The position numbers and the translations under genes are program-made. This document shows, in pieces, positions 36,801-51,645 of a stretch of DNA of 64,000 bases (positions are counted from its first letter, which is position 1; every line of letters begins with the position of its first letter). The notes under the pieces were generated by a model. It ran no database searches and had not been told where the DNA came from. It saw only the letters and a program-made list of their open reading frames with translations. This stretch comes from Ipomoea triloba. Lineage: Eukaryota; Streptophyta; Magnoliopsida; Solanales; Convolvulaceae. Location of the stretch: positions 107,605 to 171,604 of the forward strand of contig NC_044920.1 in NCBI RefSeq assembly GCF_003576645.1. The letters are read 5' to 3'.

Positions 36801-37777
36801 CCTTGATCTTTGCACCAAGTTGATCGGCAGATAGATCATCCAAGACAGCAAGCACATGTTTCAATTCAGCAACCTTTTCTGAAGACATAGTCAAGTCCTT
36901 CTCAATCTTCTCGTTGCAATAATCCTTGAGCAAATGATCAGCTCGATAACATGTTCCAGTCTTCACATCCTTAACCATAAGATCTGTAAATTTCTCAACA
37001 TGACCTGATGCCCTTAAGACAGCCTCAGGTGTCACACATGGACAGTCAATTTCAAGCATATTCTCCTCCAAAACGAAGTGCTGAAATGGGACAGGGAAAG
37101 CAAAATACTATCACATACTGGATATTATTATTATTATTATTATGCATATAAAACAGATGAACATGCATGCAAATTCCAATTGAAACTCTTGAAAAAACAT
37201 CAGCAGTCAGATTGCGAATATGTGGTAAGCTAAGCAGAAAATAGATTAAAAAAGTTGGTCTGATACATTTATTAGGCGGCAAGTTAAAGCTGAAAAGCAA
37301 AGAAACCTGACGCCAAAAAGCGAGGACATTGGCCTTAATAGCACAGCCAGGTGGACCGTAGTCATAAAGACCGGTGACACCGCCGTATATCTTGAAAGAG
37401 GGGATGTAGAACAAGCGGCGCTCGAGAGTGTTGGCGACAGCCTGACGGAATGCATCCCTGCCCCCGGCAGCACCTGAGAGGGAAGATTTGAGCTGGCTCT
37501 CGATCGACGCCTTCTCGAGCTTCAATGCTTTCAACGCTTGAACGGCGGCATCGATGTCAGGCTTGGAGGCGCCTGATGCCTTCAATTGACGGACTGCCTT
37601 TCCTTGGAGGTCGACACTGGACTGTTTGTCTGCGAGAGCTTTGCGAAGCGAGTCTTCGTCCGCGAGTTGCATAGTCATCGAAGGAGAATGGAGAAGGCGG
37701 CGAGTGGAGATGGCGCAGTAGGGACGGCAGAGGAGGAACTGGGAGCGGCTGATCAGAGCATGAAATGAACAACGCAT
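33821..37777 (-). CDS. glycine--tRNA ligase (eukaryotic-type, class II)
   Basis: Nine exons: 37777-37307, 37080-36698, 36558-36441, 36219-36025, 35927-35703, 35368-35309, 35219-35139, 34698-34293, 34050-33821. They total 2169 nt, 722 aa, with GT-AG introns and consistent phases. Residues 1-33 are basic and Ser-rich ([20 protein letters not shown]), like a mitochondrial presequence. A WHEP domain follows (about 41-96). The class II core shows [35 protein letters not shown], motif 2 around [18 protein letters not shown] (about 320-337) and motif 3 from EPSFGIGRI (about 569). The anticodon-binding domain ends the protein ([19 protein letters not shown]). It charges tRNA-Gly. Met34/Met36 give a second possible start without the presequence. 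Length fits the roughly 730-aa plant enzyme. Confidence 0.96.
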
Positions 37778-39025
37778 GCGAAAATAACACTCTCCTCTCC
37801 TCTCCTCTCCTCTCTGGCGTAGCACTAGCAGAGTAAAGTAGTAGTAGGGTTCTAGCGTAACATTTTGTATAAAATCAAAAAATATACATTGACCACCTGG
37901 GACCTGCCCTGAAGCCCCTCACTTTATTTTCTTTACACTTCACTCCCTATCCTCCTCCACTTCCAAATAAAGTATTTCTTTTCTAGCCCTTTTTTTTTTT
38001 AAATACTCGTGAACACAATAGTGTTTTTTAGAATGATAATCGAGATGTCATGCTAATTGGCTAATCCTGACTAATCTGTAATTTTTTTTTTTTGTTAAAA
38101 TAATGATGTGAAGGAAGAAATGATAAGACTCTTTTGTTAAAATAATGATGTGAAGAGTTAAGATTGGGGACATGCGCTTAAATTTTGTTTGCTCTGTTAG
38201 AATTTTCTGGTTTAGGGCATTGGCACATTGCTTCTGAGCTTCTGAGTAAACTTTTATAGTTAAAAAATTCGGTTTGCTCTGATTTGCACATCGCTTCTGA
38301 TTTGACTACATCGTATCTATCAAAAAAAAAGAGTAGCAGCATTTGTAAAGAAAAGAATGATTAGCAGGAGCCAGGAGGTTTGAGATTTCAAAGCCCATGT
38401 CCATAACAGCATAATCTAAGCAATGTCTGTCAATAACATCTCATCTGATTAACATGCAAATTAATATAGCACTCAAAAAAGAAACGATAAGAAAAGGTTA
38501 CAGCCGAGATCTAAGTAAGACAAGCATAGCATGCTTTTTTTTTTTTAACATTCAAAAAATGTTGACAACAAAATTTTTCTTTCTTTTTGCCTTGGCATGC
38601 TGCATCTCATCTGAAGTATTGAAAATTTGGTAGGAGAACCCCTTTCTTCAGCCAAACTCTTCTCCGATCCTCTTTTTTGTTTAAAATCAATTAGTATTTC
38701 CAAAATTTGAAGCTCCAGCAGCCGCTCCACTTAGGGATCTCGCCGCCTGCCGAGGTAGGTAGGTAGGTAGTATTACACTTACACGGCAGCCCCGCAGAAA
38801 ATGGGGCAATGCTCATGGCTTATCAATTAAAATTCACAAGCTCAGCAAAATTCTGAAAAGCAAGGAAGGAATCCTTCTCTTCCTTTGTTTTCTGTTTTTT
38901 TTTTCCAGTGACCACCCTTAATGTACATAAAAGAAAAATTTTGGGTGAAATTAGTCTCATCCCTAGAAGGTTAGTTAGTGCGTGCCAACAATGAGCTAGG
39001 AAGCAGTCCAGTCCAGTCATTTTTT
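37778..39025. other. GlyRS promoter and MEI2-like 3' flank
   Basis: (CTCTC)n pyrimidine tracts lie at 37790-37815, directly upstream of the GlyRS start. The rest is AT-rich and probably holds the MEI2-like 3' UTR. A (GTAG)n tract lies at 38753-38769. No gene is seen. Confidence 0.5.
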
Positions 39026-42000
39026 TTAATTTGAATCCTTCACCACTCCACAAGATTCTCCATGCGAAGATGACTCCCCATTTGATAAGCTTACATGGAT
39101 TTCATGGTTGTTTTCTTCACCTGTGCTGCCTCGACTCTTGTTGGGTCTTGACCTCACATTTACACCCATGGGGAAGGGCACCTGTCCAGAAACAGAATAT
39201 ATACATATATTAAGCTGTTTTCAGTGCAGACATGTGAATACACATTTTGCCTGCCATGCAAGCATCTAACATCCTCTATAGATGAAGAGGGAACACTTTA
39301 ATGGCCAAGAAAAGTTCAAATCCAACAAGTTAAGGATTGGTAAAGGATAGAAGGTATATATGATCATGCCTGATCGCCTGCATTGGGGCCATCAGTATGG
39401 AAAAGAATAGGACGGCATCGCTTATCTTCATTCATCAAGCTAGAATTCTGGAAGTGAGCAATAAGGGCAGCTTTTCCCTGGATGCGAGCATATGCAAGTG
39501 ATGCCACCTTTTCACTGTTGAACTTTTCCCATTTCTTGCCATTCAAAGCCTGTCAGATCAACTCTCTATTAAACAGACATAGCAACAGGATACAGTATCA
39601 ATTATTTACTGACGGCAAGAGGGAAGCTTACATGATAAAATGGAATAATGAATGAAGGATCAGTCATATTGATAAATGCGTAGCCGACATTGCATTTGTT
39701 CTGAAAAAAATAATTAATTAAAATTAAAAACCCAAATATAAAGTCATGAATCTGCAGCAACAGTAAAGATGCAATATCCACAGTATAAGAAGATCTTCCA
39801 AAATTAATATAATATTATAAATATACCTTAAAATCGATGGGCAAATAGATGAAATCATAAGTTCCTTTATGGTGTTCATCAATTGCAGCTAAAAGCATTT
39901 TTGATGTGTACCTATCACCAACATGAGAAGAAATAGACATGTTACAAGAAACAAATATGGTATGGAAGAAACTCATCCCAATTTATTTACTAAACTTGAG
40001 CATCGACAACAATACTATGACAATTCCCCCCAAAAAAAAGTATCATAACATGAATATAACTTCCACCTAGTAATGATATGAGAAAGAAAGCAAACCCAGG
40101 TACTGAATATTGATTAGCAAAACCAATTTGCAATGTCCACACTCCAAAACCAAGTAAGACAAAAATCATGTCAGGTGTTTCAGAATCTCTATATGCTTGT
40201 GCGCACAAACATGGCAAGCAACCAGCATAAGAGTCATTTGACCTAAAAACCTGATGTACTAACTAAATATACTACTTTTATAAATAAGCAGTTACCACTG
40301 ACAAAGTTGCCAAGAATCCCAATGCAAAACATCAACCAGCAGTGCTAGGAAAACCTACATGATAAAAGTTATGGTTGTGTCTAACCTGGACTTGCTTAGA
40401 GGAATCTAACACCACCTTTCCTCTTAAACTAACAATTATATCAGTCTCATTATAGCTAGAAGATGCAAAAGATTCTTGAACATAATGTTGATGAAACAGA
40501 TAAAAGAAACAGATCATTTGACCTATATATCTCATGCAGCCAACTAGCTTCTGATGGAATTACTAGTCACACCAGCACCAAGAAAAGAAAGAAATTCAAA
40601 AGATCTATAAATAAAGTAATTGTGGCATACTTGTTAGGAATGTTCTTTATCATTAGCGTTGTCCGCTTATCGTCTCCTCGAACAATTCGGTCAATGTCAA
40701 GCTCAAACTGCTTCTTGTTGTCCGTCTGATTTGAAGAGCCCTCATTTCTTCGGCTTCTTGTCCTCTCATTTGGAGAATCAAATGAGTTCATCATAGAGAT
40801 CATTTGACCCCTTGGAGGAAACATCAAACACCTCTGATGAGGAGAGGGTAACCCAACACTCTTTGAAGTGACTGGAGAATCCATACCATTTCCACCAGCC
40901 CGAGGAAACATATTATGAGGAAGAAACTCCAAGGGATGGGGTGAATTACCAGAAATCTGCACGCTACCAAGAGAACCAGGGTGGAAAACAGAAACTTCAG
41001 GAGATTCACCAGTATACGCATGTCTTCTATCCCAAATAGAAGAATTGACAGAAGGAGCTGATCCCACATGGTGGTTGTTTATTGGTAAAAGTGTATTCAG
41101 CATGTGATTAGGTGCATCAGAAACAGCATGCATTTGTTGTGGGCGAGCAGTGCAAACTCCACTGACAAGTGATGGTGAGTTTGGCCACATCATGCCTTGA
41201 GGCTGATGACGGGGAGAAGTACTCCATGCATATGAACGTCCAGATGGGGTACAGCTACCATTTCCAGTGGGACCAAAAACTGAGCAAGGTAGCAGAGTAT
41301 GCATAATTAGAAAATCAGGAAATGCTGAATACATCAGATTGAGCTCTTTGGGAATTCTTCAATGTAGCATCTTCTTTACATAAAAAATGGTTTCTCTCTT
41401 TAGTACTCTCACAAATAAGTGAATAACTAATTGAGGGAGAAGACTAATATTCAAATCAGAAGACTCAAGGAGTAAAGTAGCTACAGAACTCTATCGGTCT
41501 ATATCATGAAAATTATTTATTGTCTAGTGTTGCAATTTGAGTCACTGGTTTTGTTAATCCACAAACTGTTTAACTGAAATTATGAGAGAACCCAAAATAG
41601 AAAATATGGGTCCTTGTAATTCTGCACTTACCACCATCATTTAATCCAATTGAATGCCCATTTGAGCCAACTCGACAGAATTGCTGCTTGTCAATCACAT
41701 CAGATGTCCAGGCATTTATATTTGTGGCCATGGCACCTGGAGAATTGGAGAGAACTCCATTGCTTAATCCGTCATGATATTCTGGAAGAGAACAAGTGCG
41801 GCCATTTGGCTTGGCCCTAAACTCAATGTTCATTTGACCCAGTAAGTGGCTGGTCTCACTGAGATTAGATTGTTTACCCACGGATTCCAGCCTGACGAAT
41901 GAGGATAAGCTGCTGTTGGGACTCAGTGACATCCCATGGTTCAAGGAATTGTCCAAATATTGAGTAAGGGGAGCTCTACTTGGTGACTTTGAACCAAACA

Positions 42001-45000
42001 TAGTCCCATTCTCCAAGCTAGATGGGATTCCACCAAGTGAGCATGGGCCTGGTAAGATTCGACATGAATGTCTGCTTTCTTCAAATAGAAATGAATTTAA
42101 TAAATGCTTCTGAGAAATAATACCAGGATATGCTGTTGTTAAGCTACTAGGGTAGCCATTCTGTTGCAAATAAAGACCAGACTCATCACGTTCCATCTCT
42201 GGAGAAAATGGTTGCAACCTACAAAGATTGCAAACACAAGATAACAATAAAAAGATATCATGGTTGCACTCTCAGAAGTTCCAAATACAAGAATGACAGA
42301 AGGTCAGAAGTACAAATTTTAAAACACAAGACGAATAATTAAAAAGAAAAGAAAATAAAACATTAAAAATATTATGTTTCAGTAATTTGCAAGCCTATTC
42401 CAGGAACAGAAGTATGGATATTATCTCCTTTAACACCATATTTAATCTCCATTTCTTTAGTAACTAGAAACATTGATTAAAAGAAGACAAATGAAATAGG
42501 GATTTATGAAAGCTAATAGAGCATACTGTCTAGCACCAGCAGGATGACTTGGTTCAAGCTTAATCTGCTTCCCTGCAATATAGCTACCGTTCAAGGCATG
42601 AAGTGCAGCTTCTGCAGCCCTACTATCATAGAACTCTATCAATTTGTGAAGGCTTTTATTCGGAGTCTCCCGGATCTATATTGCCCAAAGGAAGATGAAT
42701 TAGCAATTTTTAATACACCAACAAAATGCAAACATTCAGCATAAAAAATCACCTCTTTAATCTCCCCATACACACAAAAGATACGATGAATTTCATCATT
42801 TGACACAGAAGGTTCAAGGTTAAAAACTGCCAGAGTACCCTGGTTGACATCTTTCTCAGGTGGATAGTCCTAACATAGATAAACAAAAAAACAATTCAGG
42901 CGATGCAGCTCACTACAGATATTACATTAGAAATCAGATCAGCACTCAAAATGTCCTTTATGGATGACTACAAAAGTACAGGTGTAAAGGAACAATGAAT
43001 CCAGTTAAACATACCTTTGGAATTGAAAAATGTATGTCTAGTTTCCTGTGTCTCAATGGTTTATTCTGGAGAGCTTTCATTGCATTTAAGGCTGCTCTAA
43101 TATCATAATAGGAAATCATAACAAAACCACGATGCTTGCACACTGTATATAGAGTGCGAATATCTCCATATTGCTGCTTATTCAAGAATCGACAATAACA
43201 CAAAACCATCAGATTTGTAAACACTTATATATATGTGTGTGTGTGTGTGGTTGGGGGTTTGGAGGCAAGGGGTTTCAGAGTAACAATTTTAGGTCATTAC
43301 CCACCTCAAAAAGAGTTTGCAATTCAGAATCTTCAACATTGCTATTTATATTTCTCACAAAGAGTGTTCTCGATGGATGCTCTCCAAGTGGGTGCTTCCC
43401 AGCACCTGAGGCAATAGATCCCCCCAAGAGCATGTCAGAATTTTTTTGTCCTGAAGAGGAACTGTCTTCACCCAAGTCCATCCCTCCAACACTGCTAAAT
43501 AGGTCCAGATCTTCTCCATCATCTCTGTTGTTGGGTTGGGCAACACAGTCAAGCCCATCAGTCACTCCTGCAAATAAGTCATCATCATCAGGTAGAAGAT
43601 TTCCGATAGTCTGGGCCTCAAGTTCTTCAAGGGATTCCAAAGGTTCCTCTTCCTCATAGTGTGAAGCTGTGGCGCCCATGGAATGTCCATATAGAGAATT
43701 GTTTGTTGACAGTTGCACTGCAATAGTAATTACCAGAATGTCAATTATGTTCTCTTCTAATTTAAAGATGAGAAACAAAAAGTATTAGTTATTGACTGGA
43801 ATTGCTTCATATTTGCAAGCAGTGAAGCAATTAGCAAGATCAATCACCTAAACTACAATAATGAATTGAGCCACTGAAGCTAAGAAGGGAAAACTTACAT
43901 TTCCTACTAAATAACTCTGATAATGAACTTGAAAAAAGACCATTTTCATGTTGAGCCCCCAGTATATTTATTTTGTCTCTCTCCATTGCATAAGACGTAG
44001 ATTCTGTACTGAAAATAGATGCTGTGCCTAAGTTGTGATCAAGAGTTCTTGGCAAAGAGTGGCTGGCAGCTCTTTCTGATCCAATTGCTTGCTTTTGTAT
44101 TGAACAATTTACCTTCCAATCTTTATGTAAATAAGAATTAGGAAGCTCAACACCTTTTGTCATCTGACAACCCATAGGTATCTGGTTCTCAAAATGCGAT
44201 GAAGGAACACTTCCTACTCTGAATGTTCTGTCTGTTTTCAGACCTGTGAAAAGGCATTAAATGAAGTTAAAGGCAAGCCTTACGAACCCCAAAGGAGAAA
44301 CAACTTAAATCTTAGCTCTTGCTTGTTGTCCTGGGGGAAATACTCAGGAAAGTTTCTCTTTTAAAATATACTTCATGAAGAATAAGCTTTAATAGAACCA
44401 TGTTAAAACATATAAATGACACTGCTTTAATAGAACAAGAAAAGCAGCATTTACTGGCAAACATGCCAAACTTCTTGCTAACTCATGATAAATGACACTG
44501 CTTTATATGATCTCTTGAAGGGAGTCCACTTCCTTTATGATCCAGGAAGGTGGATACAGTCCTCTCTCTCTCTCTCTCTCCCCACAGCTCAATAAGATTA
44601 GTAAGAAACAGAGTAGCTTTACCTTTTAGATAAAATGTTTCACGGACTCCATATATGACTGTTCCAACTTTACTGAATCAAGCCATAATACCAATCTAAT
44701 TGGGGTCAACAATATTGATTCCATTTCTCCAATTAGTTCACATGTGCAGGTGTTACAGAAACAAACAATCATCTTAAAAGTTTCTAATGGTTTTCTGCTG
44801 CTAGTTTTGGGATATCATATCTCCTTAAATAATTGAGTATAATATTTAACTCAAAAGTTTGAACTTGAGCAATGATACACTAACGCCAACCAATCACACA
44901 TATTACTACTCACCATTGAAATTATGCAGGCTATTTGACTTCCAAAACCCATTCTGGCTCTGTTGAAAAATAAAATCAATTATGAAAGATAACATGAAGG

Positions 45001-45210
45001 TAAAACTAATAATAGCCACTTTTCAAGTTTGAGGTAGAGATGTCACCCAGAGGTGATGAGTTTTGTTGTGTAGAGTGCATTCACAAATTCACATCAAAGA
45101 AATTACTTTAGTAATGTAAGAGAAGCAATTTGTACCTCATCATGAAAACGCAAGTCCTCAGAAAAGAAGGACGGAGACAAATCCTGTGGGTCCATCATCT
45201 GGGAAGGCAT
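39026..45210 (-). CDS. MEI2-like RNA-binding protein (AML4/OML4 type)
   Basis: Thirteen coding exons: 45210-45136, 44959-44914, 44243-43899, 43717-43305, 43173-43015, 42869-42753, 42675-42527, 42218-41632, 41279-40631, 39911-39827, 39700-39632, 39549-39370, 39181-39026. They total 3030 nt, 1009 aa. The N-terminus MPSQMMDPQDLSPSFFSEDL is typical of the family. RRM1 spans about 270-346 (SRTLFVRNINSNVEDSE), RRM2 about 355-433, and the diagnostic C-terminal Mei2 RRM about 836-958 (RTTLMIKNIPNKYTSKMLLA, GYAFINMTD, ALNGKKWEKFNSEK). The tail ends FPMGVNVRSRP and a Ser/Gly-rich stretch. Fission yeast Mei2 commits cells to meiosis. Plant homologues act in meiosis and vegetative or organ growth. The last intron uses a GC donor (CAG|GCATGA). 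Without that splice the frame stops two codons later (Ala, TGA). Confidence 0.94.
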
Positions 45211-46400
45211 TATGCAATCTGGACTCAAAACTCACTAGAAAAACTCAACAGAAGACAAATAGCATTGGCTTCCACCAACAATCAAATACACCACAATTGT
45301 AGGAAAAATCAGCAATGTCCTGATTCAATAAGAATGAAGAAACACAAGAATGAAGTACTAATGAGTTTCATTATTAGCCTTTCAAGTTCTGATCTTATCT
45401 AAACTTCAGTTAGAACTTTCAACAAAACTGGTGCACAATCCAATCATATATAGCAAATAAGTGTTCAATAAACAGCCAAATCAGGCTCCTTCAATTCCTT
45501 TTGTTTTTGGAAGATTTAAATAAAATAAAAAAAAATTGAACCTTTACGTTTCTCAAAAAAATAATAATAATAAATAAATAAAATAAAATAAAATAAAAAA
45601 CGTAAACACCAGAAATGATACAATTGTACAGATCGAGAAGATGGAAATGGCAGCTGCAGCTACAGCTTCAGCTCAAACTCTTGTTACATATGAGTTCAAG
45701 ATAAGATTTCGATATGCAGGTGCCCAAAAAAAAATCCAAGTTCAAACACTGGTGGGTCGAAAGCATTAAAACTAAAACTTGGAAATGATGCAACATTCAA
45801 CTTAATAGCAGGCACAAGCTTTTTGAGAACTAAATAAATAAAGCACGTACCTTTTAGAGTATGAACATCATTGGTAGGACATAAAATGCGAGAGCAAGTT
45901 CCCAGAAACAAAATTCGCAGAGGGAGCAAGGGTCACAACGGCAAAGGAGATTTTATAGGAAAGCAAATGGATGCTTAAGGAATTCAGAGAGAATAAATTA
46001 TGGCAAAAGGCAAGGGAAGGAAGGAAGATTGAAGAAGCGATCTAGGTGTATGTGTCCCGTGCAAGAACCACCAAAGCTTGGATGCCTTCCTCTCTCCGTG
46101 CCTCGTTATTTCTACAATGCACGTTAACGGAATGAATTCTCTGAATATATTATCTCCGGTTTCCTCTGAGTATTTATGTCCCCTTTGCAACAGCTCGCTC
46201 TCTCGCTCTCTTTATTCCTCAGCAAGCGCTCATCCTCGATCGGAAACTCCCGAGCTCCAGCGAGCGATGGACGGCGGTAATTCGAAGCCCCTCGCTCGCA
46301 CTTGCTCTCTCTTCCTGCTCTGTTTTGCACAGAGAGGGAGAGAGCGGGAGAGAGAAAGAGGGAGGGAGCAAATAAGCAAACTGGAGATACAATACAAATA
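45211..46400 (-). other. MEI2-like 5' UTR and probable leader intron
   Basis: A GTACGT donor at 45850-45845 (minus strand) and acceptor-like AGs just ahead of the ATG suggest a leader intron of about 0.63 kb, with a 5' UTR exon from 45851 to roughly 46400. GA/CT-rich tracts at 46190-46215 and 46329-46370 are typical of plant leaders. The transcription start cannot be read from sequence. Confidence 0.45.
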
Positions 46401-46563
46401 GAAAATTCGGAGATCGCTTGGCCGTCGATTAGAATTGAAACAGACAGCACCGTACAAAATGAATAAAAAAGAGAAAATTATGCCGGAGGAGTGTAAAGGA
46501 AGACCTGGTCACCAGAAACGCTCCTACAAACGCGAGGATCTCCGATGAGCTAGCTCATCTATC

Positions 46564-46595
46564 AATCACAGGAGAGAGAGAGAGAGAGAGAGAGA
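46564..46595. repeat. (GA)n microsatellite
   Basis: About 16 GA units lie upstream of the MEI2-like gene (read as CT on its coding strand). Confidence 0.9.
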
Positions 46596-46599
46596 CAGA

Positions 46600-48411
<1,812 letters not shown>

Positions 48412-48419
48412 ACACCCCC

Positions 48420-49190
48420 TTCCTTTGCGCTGTGATTCAATTAAGAATAGTGGTCGATCCCTTGGGAGTTATGTTCGTAACTTAATGTAATGTTATCTTC
48501 ACGTGGTGATCTTCTATCTTTCCAAGAGAACTACCCTTTTAGAACCTTTTAGAAAGGAAGAGCCCACTTGCCTTGTGTGGAAATGGCCATTATATAGGCA
48601 TAAAAGCTAACTCGCTGACTTTGACCTTGACCCGAACCGTTTGACATCGATCCGATTACAAAACGAGAGCATGGACGTATAGGGAGGTAAAACCGGGAAA
48701 TATTCCCTATCAAGTAGCCCCCCAGTTCGTGCCCTAACGTCTGAGCCAACGAGGAAGGGTTCAGGTTGGAAAATTTTACCATACAGTCCGTGACTTACGC
48801 CAGTTGCCTGGTTAAAAATCTCAAACGAAGAAAAACCCAATGAGAAAAAACTTAGCTAAGGAAAAAAGAGCACAACCTTAAGCACAATATTTTAGACTAT
48901 AAAGGGTTGTCTAAATTTTTACCGATCTAGAGATCGGATTTGAAACATGACTGAGAGATCAAATTTTACCGATATCAGATTATTAATTGCGATCAGAAGG
49001 TCGAATTAATTGCGATCTAGAGATCTAATTTTATCAATCAAGGGATTGGACTTGCTCACGGATCTAAGGATCGAATTCTTTGCGATCTAACGATCGAATT
49101 TTACCAATCAAGAGATTAGATTTGGGTATCCCTGTGGTATATTACATATCATATAATTCTATCATATACAACCTGATCGATATCATTGGC
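48420..49190 (-). mobile_element. LTR retrotransposon fragment, same family as 29586-33110, inverted
   Basis: On the minus strand, a purine-rich GAACTGGGGGGCTACT tract leads into TGATAGGGAATATT starting at 48712. That is the same tract-LTR junction as at 32826. Internal sequence to the right (48713-48885) matches 32490-32825 in order: AACCTTCCTCGTTG-like, TTTTTAACNAGGCAA, TTTTTTCTTAGCTAAG. The rest to 49190 has repeated 'gatcgaatttaccgat'-type words also seen at 31740-32470. The LTR runs leftward into the gap region and is incomplete. Confidence 0.75.
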
Positions 49191-49204
49191 AGTCACGTGT
49201 GTGT

Positions 49205-49211
49205 ATATATG

Positions 49212-49266
<55 letters not shown>
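49205..49266. repeat. (TA)n microsatellite
   Basis: About 30 TA units form the left boundary of the first minisatellite-bearing element. Confidence 0.95.
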
Positions 49267-49267
<1 letters not shown>

Positions 49268-50020
49268 CGTCGGGGGTGTATATTGGTCCTTCTTTGAATG
49301 CGTATTGTTCCTTCTTCAAGTGCATGGTTTATCTTTTAGTGAAATACTTACTTTTTTTCTTTGGGTGTTCCTTCTTTGGATGCATATTGTTCCTTCATTG
49401 GATGTATATTGTTCCTTCATTGGGTGCATATTGTTCATTCTTCGAGCGCATGGTTTATCTTCTAGTGAATATTTACTTTTTTCCTTTGTTGGGTGCATTA
49501 TGTTTCTTCGTTAGATGCATATTGTTCTTTCTTCAGGTGCATATTGTTCCTTCTTCGAGTCATAGTTCATCTTCTAGTGAATATTTACTTTTTTCTATGG
49601 GTGCATTATTTTCCTTCGTTGGGTGCATAACTTTATAACTTAATAAGGTGCATAGTTTAGGCCGTTGGGCGCATAACTTTAAAATGTTATCTTTGCAATG
49701 TAAGGTGCATAATTTTGCATTGTAGGGTGCATAACTTTGCAATGTAAGGTGTATATAATTTAGCCTACGCGTGCATACATTTTAATCATTTGGTGCATAA
49801 CTTTGCTGCCTTACCTTTAGAACTACAGATGCATAATTTTCAGTCTTTAGGTGCATAACATTGAACTTAATATGCATAACTTTGAAAACTAAAGAAGAAA
49901 ACTCCAAGAATCGCATTTAAAAAAAAAAATCTTTCATTTGAGGCCATTGATCTAGATTAGATCAACGACTCAAATCTCACCACATTTTTCACCAGGGAGT
50001 TCCTTCACATGTGAACCATC

Positions 50021-50024
<4 letters not shown>
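49267..50024. mobile_element. TA-bounded minisatellite element 1
   Basis: The segment lies between (TA)n tracts. Its left part repeats units with 'tgcatattgttccttctt' and 'gtttatcttctagtgaatat'. Its right part repeats 'aggtgcataactttgcaatg' in roughly 20-25-bp steps. The right terminus (CACATGTGAACCATCCCC then TATATA) is related to the termini of element 2. No coding function; open frames are repeat products. The class is uncertain: micron-like MITE or Helitron-like are candidates. Confidence 0.6.

Positions 50025-50090
<66 letters not shown>
50025..50090. repeat. (TA)n microsatellite
   Basis: About 33 TA units lie between the two minisatellite-bearing elements. Confidence 0.95.
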
Positions 50091-50092
<2 letters not shown>

Positions 50093-50968
50093 AACGGTTC
50101 ATGTGCAGGTAGCTTCCCGTGCGATTACGCACCTTAAACATTAAAATGTTGCACCTTAAGTACACAAACCATGCACCTTAAGCACACAACAAAGCACCAT
50201 AAGAAAACAAACCACGCACCTAAAGTTTTTAAATAGTGCACCTTCAGTACACAAATCACGCACATTAAGCACATAAACAAAGTACCTTAAGAACACAAAC
50301 CACGCACCTAAAGTTTTAAGAAGGAGCACCTTAAGTTTCAACTCTGACGCACCTTAAACATACAAATCACGCATCTTAAGAATGAAAACAACGCACCTTA
50401 AAAAGGAAAATCACGCACCTAAAGCTTTAAGTTGACGCACCTTAAGTTTCAACACTGATGCACCTTAAACACACAAACCACGCACCTTAAAAGGAAAAAC
50501 CAAGCACCTTAAGAAGGAAAATTAAGCACCTTAAGTTTCAACAACTACTCACATTAAGCACACAACTCATACACCTTAAGCACAAAAACCACGCACCTTA
50601 AGCTGGATTAACATAAATATGACTTTGTAGAGAAAATCTTATAAAGAATATTATTTGTGTGTTGGAACTGCAAAATAAAAAAAAATGAACATTAAAAAGA
50701 AAAACCACGCACCTAAACCCTTAGGCCAACGCACCTTAAGTTTCAACAACTGACGCACCTTAAGCAAACAACCACGCACCTTAAGAAGGAAAATCACGCA
50801 CCTAAAGCTTTAGACCGACATACTTAAGTTTCAACAACTAACGCACCTTAAGCTCAAAACCACACACCTTAAGCACAAAAGTCATGCACCTTAAGTTTGA
50901 TCTATATGAAAAATGACCAAATTGCCACCACATTTTTGTCACCGCACAACTGCACCTGAACTATTCCC
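50091..50968. mobile_element. TA-bounded minisatellite element 2 with inverted termini
   Basis: The left end GGAACGGTTCATGTGCAGG and right end TGCACCTGAACTATTCCC are imperfect inverted repeats abutting TA tracts. Inside, more than 25 copies of a roughly 20-24-bp unit (CACGCACCTTAAGCACACAA and variants) run from about 50125 to 50905. The unit read on the minus strand contains AAGGTGCGTG, related to the AGGTGCAT core of element 1, so the two appear to be family members in opposite orientation. Confidence 0.65.
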
Positions 50969-51590
50969 TATATATATATTTGTATATATTTTTGTATATA
51001 TTTGTATATATTCCCTATATCCATCTAAGTGAGAACCATGATATATATTTGTATATATTTTTTTAATTAATTATTTATTTATTTATTATGATTCAAATTC
51101 CTATTTATTACATACCAAACATAGAGACTCTTTTCTATTTAAACTTAAATGGGTTTAATTTGATAATCAATTTCTCATTCACCCATTATCTATTTTGAGC
51201 GTACAATATTATATCAATTTCTTAGTCTCAATATAAAGAACTCGAATCCATTTTGACGCGACTCAAATTAAAAATGGACTCAATATATATTTGTACCACA
51301 AAATAGCTAATTATAATGTCATTTTTATGTTATTTTTCTGACACTCAATGTATTATCCATCCATCCGTAGATTGATTAAAATATCGAGGATGAAAGCGGA
51401 TAGATTGAAGTTTGGTCTGAAGCGAAATCAAAATGACATCCTACCTGCCCCACTTAGATGGATAATGCATGTATGTTTAATGAATTGAACTAGTTACGTT
51501 ACGCTGTTGACGGATGAACCGAAGCCATCGTAGTGTGTATATTGAGAGTAAATTAAATGTTACATTTTGAAATAAATGATCGAAGTGGTA

Positions 51591-51645
<55 letters not shown>

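Noticed and set aside
50125..50905. Regular short repeats that could be taken for a CRISPR array
   Set aside because: Units are 20-24 bp imperfect tandem copies without constant-length unique spacers, in a plant genome; it is a minisatellite.
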